Shown here piece after piece: positions 59,942 through 64,000 of a DNA stretch of 64,000 bases; position 1 is the first letter of the stretch; each line of letters starts with the position of its first letter. Origin of the DNA: Congeria kusceri (taxonomy: Eukaryota; Mollusca; Bivalvia; Myida; Dreissenidae); NCBI GenBank assembly GCA_027627225.1, contig CM051038.1, forward strand, positions 45,530,843 through 45,594,842, in the 5' to 3' direction. The notes beneath the pieces are model-generated. The model saw only the letters and a list, made by a program, of their open reading frames with translations, searched no databases and was not told the DNA's origin. A program made the position numbers and the translations under genes.

Positions 59942-60284
59942 TTTTGCTGCTATTTACAGGTAAGCTATTCTCATCTTTTGTTACATGATTGATTTTATTC
60001 ATTTGCAATTGACACAACATGCGCTTTTTAGTGTAAACTAGATTTACTGTACACCCGGCGGTATTGTGATTGTAACAAAAATACAATGAGATCTGTCTTT
60101 CAAAAATGTAATAATTTGTGAGTAAACAGCTAGTTTTGAGCGATATGTTCGTACGGACAAACAAACATACGGGAAAGGACAGCACAGAAACCTTGTGTTG
60201 GCCATTGGAAGCCCGAAAACAAGTTATTAATGGGATTCTACAGAAAAACTGATCACTTACGCAATGCCTAGGTCACAAATAGAA

Positions 60285-60975
60285 CGAGCGCCGTCCGATT
60301 TTAACGAACGGTAAAGCATCGGCTATTTTCGGACTCAGACAGGCGCCACGCGATTTATATATTTTTCCTCGCGTGGTCACAAACTCAAGCGGGCGCCGGA
60401 CGGTTTTCGCTAAATGACATGAGGAACAAACAGTTTGAAAACCGGGCGGCGACCGGCCGATAAACGGACGGCGCCCGTGCGGTGAATATGTGAATCGGAC
60501 AGTCTCCGCGCAGGATTTTAAATGATTGTTCGAAAGAGATATCGAGTGAATGCAAGACGGCCTGCCTCCGCCCGACAAAACGGGGGCCGCCCGGTGGTTG
60601 CACAGGCACGGCCCGATATCCTGACGATAAATGTTTATCGGTCGGTGCCTTTCCGGTCGCCTGTCGGCGCCAGGAAGGTGCCCGCACGGTCGCCGTCGAA
60701 ATCTGACGATGTTTTTAAAGTAGAAAAATCGCACTGCCAACGATCGACCCAAGCAAAAGCCGTCCGGCGATCGGACGATGCCCGGCCAACATGTTTTCGA
60801 CCTCCCTGACCCCTAAAGACATCGCCCGGTCGCCAATGACTTTTGAGTATGTCTTAAACTTCGACGGGCGCCGTCCGATGAGCAAATATTTTAGCTGCCA
60901 CCGCCCGATTGCAACTGGCGAGCACCGTCCAATTTTACCCGATTGTGACGGCGACAGTTTCTTATTTGAGACTGG
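60285..60975. repeat. GC-rich island of degenerate CCGTCCG/GGGCGCC motifs
   Basis: About 700 bp are much richer in G+C than the flanks. Short motifs recur on both strands: 'gcgccgtccgat', 'ggcgccggacggtttt', 'cgggcggcgaccggccgata'. Overlapping open frames on both strands reflect the scarcity of stops in GC-rich sequence. I see no conserved protein and no intron signals. It may be a degenerate satellite. Confidence 0.55.
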
Positions 60976-61091
60976 GTCATTACGTAGGCAATCTTCACTA
61001 TCGTACAGATAGTTAGCGACGGCATGGATGAGACTTGGCTATTAAGCCTGACGGAGTGCAGAACCCAGTTCTGCAAAATTGCTTAAAATTT

Positions 61092-61322
61092 GAGGCGCGT
61101 CGTGGGAAAACCGGACTTAATGCATGTTCGTAAAGTGTCGTCCCGGATTAGCCTGTGCAGTCCGCACAGGCTAATCCGGGACGGCACTTTCCGCCGACAG
61201 TGTATTTATGTTTAGAAGAGACTTCCTTGAAACAGAAAATACCATAAAAGCGGAAAGTGCCGTCCTGGATCCGGGACGACACTTTACGCACATGCATTAG
61301 ACCGGTTTTCTCACGACGCGCC
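61092..61322. mobile_element. 'gaggcg' foldback MITE, internally deleted copy
   Basis: Starts 'gaggcgcgtcgtggg' and ends 'tctcacgacgcgcc'. The right-hand inner palindrome is shortened to 'gtcctggatccgggacgac'. Otherwise close to the family consensus. Confidence 0.9.
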
Positions 61323-62155
61323 ACCTTTGTTGTGTAATAAAAAACAGTTTGGCACATATTTGTGAAAGCCGGTTTTGTAAACAAATTAATCGATTTAAAA
61401 TTAATTGATTGTTTGAACCAGTTTTTTTTTAAGTTTTGCAATAACTCGTGTACATTGACTTTGAATTTAAATCCAAGTTTGTAAGAACAATTTTGGCAAT
61501 TAATATAAATATTGCATCGGTCGTAATTTGTCTTCGCAAATATGCACATTTCACCAAACAACAACATCCATCAGTTATTTAATTGTACATTTCTATTGTG
61601 CATACTTTTACAAAAATATGTATTTGCTATATTTAAACATTCAAAAGCATTTACATATTTGTTTCGGTATCTACCAAACACAATAGGAAAGATAATAAGA
61701 TTTGTCAGAAGAAATAAAAGACATTCAAAACTAAAGTACAATAAATAATTTTGACAGCTGTTTGTTGAAAATAATAGCACGAAAATAATATAAATCGTAA
61801 GCTCCGTTGTAAAACAGGCAACCCAGAAATGTCAAACACGGGAGAGTTTTTTGCAGATAATACAACACGTTTCTATAATGTATCAATCATTAAACACATC
61901 ATATTGTCCACACTAAAGTGAAAATGGAAGGTGGCGTAGTGTACCTTACCTTCCCTACCTCTAACAGTCCAGATCAGTGACAGGGGAAGCAACCCGATTA
62001 GCCTTCTAACGTAGTCTGCGAAGGTTATCTATCTTTTCAATTCTAAATAGTTGACACATATACCAATTTCTATAGTTGGCTCAAAAAGTAGTACAAATCA
62101 AGTGGTTATAGTCAAATGATCATCACATTCAAAACGCAACGCAGAATCATGAAGG
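61323..62155. other. Unassigned AT-rich sequence
   Basis: No supportable gene or repeat. Confidence 0.4.
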
Positions 62156-62549
62156 GTCCTGAAGCCAGGGGTAAAAATAAAAATTAATCAAAATTACCCA
62201 ATATTAAACAACTTGTCTCGAAATAAAGCCTTTTTGTCTCGTAATTACGACTTTTTATCTCGAAATAACGACTTAGTTTCTCGTAATTACGATTTTATGT
62301 CGTTAATTAAAAAGTCGTATACGACATGAGATACTATGTCATAATTCCGAGATAAAAGTCGTAGTAACGAGAAAAAAGTCGTAACAATGACATCAAAAGC
62401 AATGATTACGCCAAAAAAGTCGTAATAACGAGATACTAAGTCGTAATTACAATTAAAAAAGTCGTAATTACGATATAAAATTTCGTAATTACAATATAAG
62501 TTGTTTAATATTTAGTATTTTTTTTAATTTATACACCTGGCATTAGGAC
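62156..62549. mobile_element. TIR element with TAATTA palindromes, copy 2
   Basis: The ends 'gtcctgaagccaggggtaaa' and 'tatacacctggcattaggac' match those at 5097-6020. The interior consists of 'gtcgtaattacgagata'-type units ('tctcgtaattacga', 'aaagtcgtaataacgaga') with no trinucleotide microsatellite. Confidence 0.8.
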
Positions 62550-62952
62550 GTTCCATACAGAATACCATCCACCTTGTCCATTTCGTTTACATCTGCGAAC
62601 TGATTCCATCTGCGTAAATGAGCATGAAAATAGTTCCATTACTAGGAAGCAAAATTATTACTTTTCCCCCATCTATGATCATTTAAACACCATTTGTATG
62701 TTTATTTCTATGTGCGTGGTCCTAAAAATCAACTTTAATGTGCATTTAATACAGTCATTGAGCCCGTTGTACAGGAGTTCAAAATGAAAGTGGCGAGACA
62801 ACTGGAAACTAAATAGAACTGTTACAGACGATGCAGTTAGGCCAACAAAAATAATTGGTGGTTTCCGCTAAACGTCTCCAAAAAAGTCTCCGCATATTCA
62901 CCACACAATTTAGGTACTGTATATTGAACTGCATATAGAATTTTAACGCCTC
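62550..62952. other. Unassigned sequence
   Basis: Nothing recognised between the TIR element and the tandem array. Confidence 0.4.
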
Positions 62953-63172
62953 CAATCAACGAAACTGTACCATACGCTATGTACCAATCAACGAAACTGT
63001 ACCATACGCTATGTACCAATCAACGAAACTGTACCATACGCTATGTACCAATCAACGAAACTGTACCATACGCTATGTACCAATCAACGAAACTGTACCA
63101 TACGCTATGTACCAATCAACGAAACTGTACCATACGCTATTTACCAATCAACGAAACTGTACCATACGCTAT
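62953..63172. repeat. Seven 32-bp tandem units
   Basis: 'caatcaacgaaactgtacca' plus 'tacgctatgtac' is repeated seven times, almost perfectly, with one change (ttac for gtac) before the last unit. There are no spacers, so this is not a CRISPR-type array. Open frames through it are artefacts. Confidence 0.97.
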
Positions 63173-64000
63173 GTAATTAGCAAGAGCGCCTGTCTCACGC
63201 GGACCCATTTCAAATGTTTGCTAATTACCGTGTTTTTATTTATATATCACACATTTACTTGTGTTATCATTTTTAAAAATATTCATATATGTATTTATCA
63301 ACGTGATTATTTACCACAATGTCACTTGTATTATTATTGTTATTATTTTGCCTGTACTTGCACTATATAGATTTAACGGAATGATTGCACAATAACATGT
63401 CTATTTAGTGACTCGTAAGCCATTTACATGGCTGTGTAGTACACTATCTACAATAATATGCATGTTAGTATAAATTATATATTATGATTCCAATTATTTA
63501 TTGTTTGTATGAACCATGTGTCACTTTAATAAAATATGAAACTACTACTTACCGAAAAGCCGCAAATTAGCGAAAACTGATATTTTTACCGAAATTCATA
63601 AACAGGTGATCACAGTAAATCTGTTATGGTCGGCGGAAAAAACATAGGGGTCGGAGTCGGGTTAGCGGAAACCAACAACTTGTTTACGCCTTATTAAACA
63701 ATGCGCAGTAGTTCAAAGTATCAGCAATTGTCTTCCAGTCACTCATTACCGCCGCTAAGGCCATACTTAAAACATTGTTTGTTTGCGGTAACGCGACCCA
63801 GAATTTTCAAGGTGGGTATGTAGGTCGATTTTCATTTTCATTTTTAAATTGTGTTTTGGCGGGAACAAATGTTGACGACCCTTAGACATGCACAAATTGT
63901 CTAAACACAAATTACAAGAGCAAAACATTGCTTAGTGTATGGCAGTGGCATATTCTTTGTTCAAATTGGAAATATTATTGCAAGGTTATTAGCATGCAAT
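63173..64000. other. Unassigned AT-rich sequence
   Basis: No gene, RNA or repeat recognised up to the end of the window. Confidence 0.4.

Noticed and set aside
60273..60752. 159-codon arginine/proline-rich frame and its overlaps
   Set aside because: GC-rich DNA has few stops; frames are open on both strands and no domain is visible.
57857..61567. Open frames sharing '...KCRPGLACADCTG' ends (also 47857-48084)
   Set aside because: They are translations of the 'gaggcg' foldback MITE.
62953..63172. CRISPR-like array
   Set aside because: The 32-bp units are directly adjacent with no spacers, in eukaryotic sequence.

Overview
This is AT-rich animal DNA with spliced genes, LINE and SINE retrotransposons, many short inverted-repeat transposons and long microsatellites. 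The repeat types look molluscan: a CCGTCCGT / 'aaacttggtatacat' array element, a foldback MITE with 'gtcgtcccggattagcc', a 'cgtaattacg' element, and a zinc-finger/YqaJ-nuclease gene family. My best guess is a bivalve, perhaps a dreissenid mussel. That is inference and was not tested by any search.

Layout. Positions 1-7,000 hold repeats and unassigned DNA: a dispersed repeat, a tRNA-derived SINE, and an inverted-repeat element filled with TAATTA palindromes. A minisatellite fills 7,010-8,065. Positions 8,105-12,147 are a 5'-truncated LINE (minus strand), split by a 1,147-bp solo-LTR-like insertion at 9,302-10,448 with a short target duplication. Positions 12,150-20,300 hold repeats, including a MITE at 14,900-15,346 with 9-bp target duplications.

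The one host gene I can model well is on the minus strand from 35,191 to 21,536. It is a secreted TGF-beta superfamily precursor. Six exons with canonical GT/AG sites and matching phases encode a signal peptide and an apparently complete latency propeptide. The next good acceptor leads within two codons to a stop, and I find no cystine-knot ligand domain downstream in the window. The gene is either propeptide-only, has its ligand exon elsewhere, or is broken. Its introns carry several MITEs and inverted repeats.

Positions 38,778-47,213 (minus strand) are a decayed multi-domain gene: C2H2 zinc fingers, then a YqaJ/lambda-exonuclease-like PD-(D/E)XK nuclease, then conserved C-terminal segments of unknown function. 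Frameshifts and stops break it, and two insertions split it. One is a 1,631-bp tandem-repeat element with a 4-bp target duplication. The other is a ~1.6-kb insert with hairpins near its ends.

Positions 47,214-64,000 contain no gene I can support. They hold a mosaic of MITEs (four further copies of the 'gaggcg' foldback family, a hAT-like element, nested 'tattccag' elements), a second SINE, a second copy of the 9-10-bp-TSD MITE with its empty site present nearby, a GC-rich island and a 7 x 32-bp array. The ORFs there are repeat-derived or unsupported.
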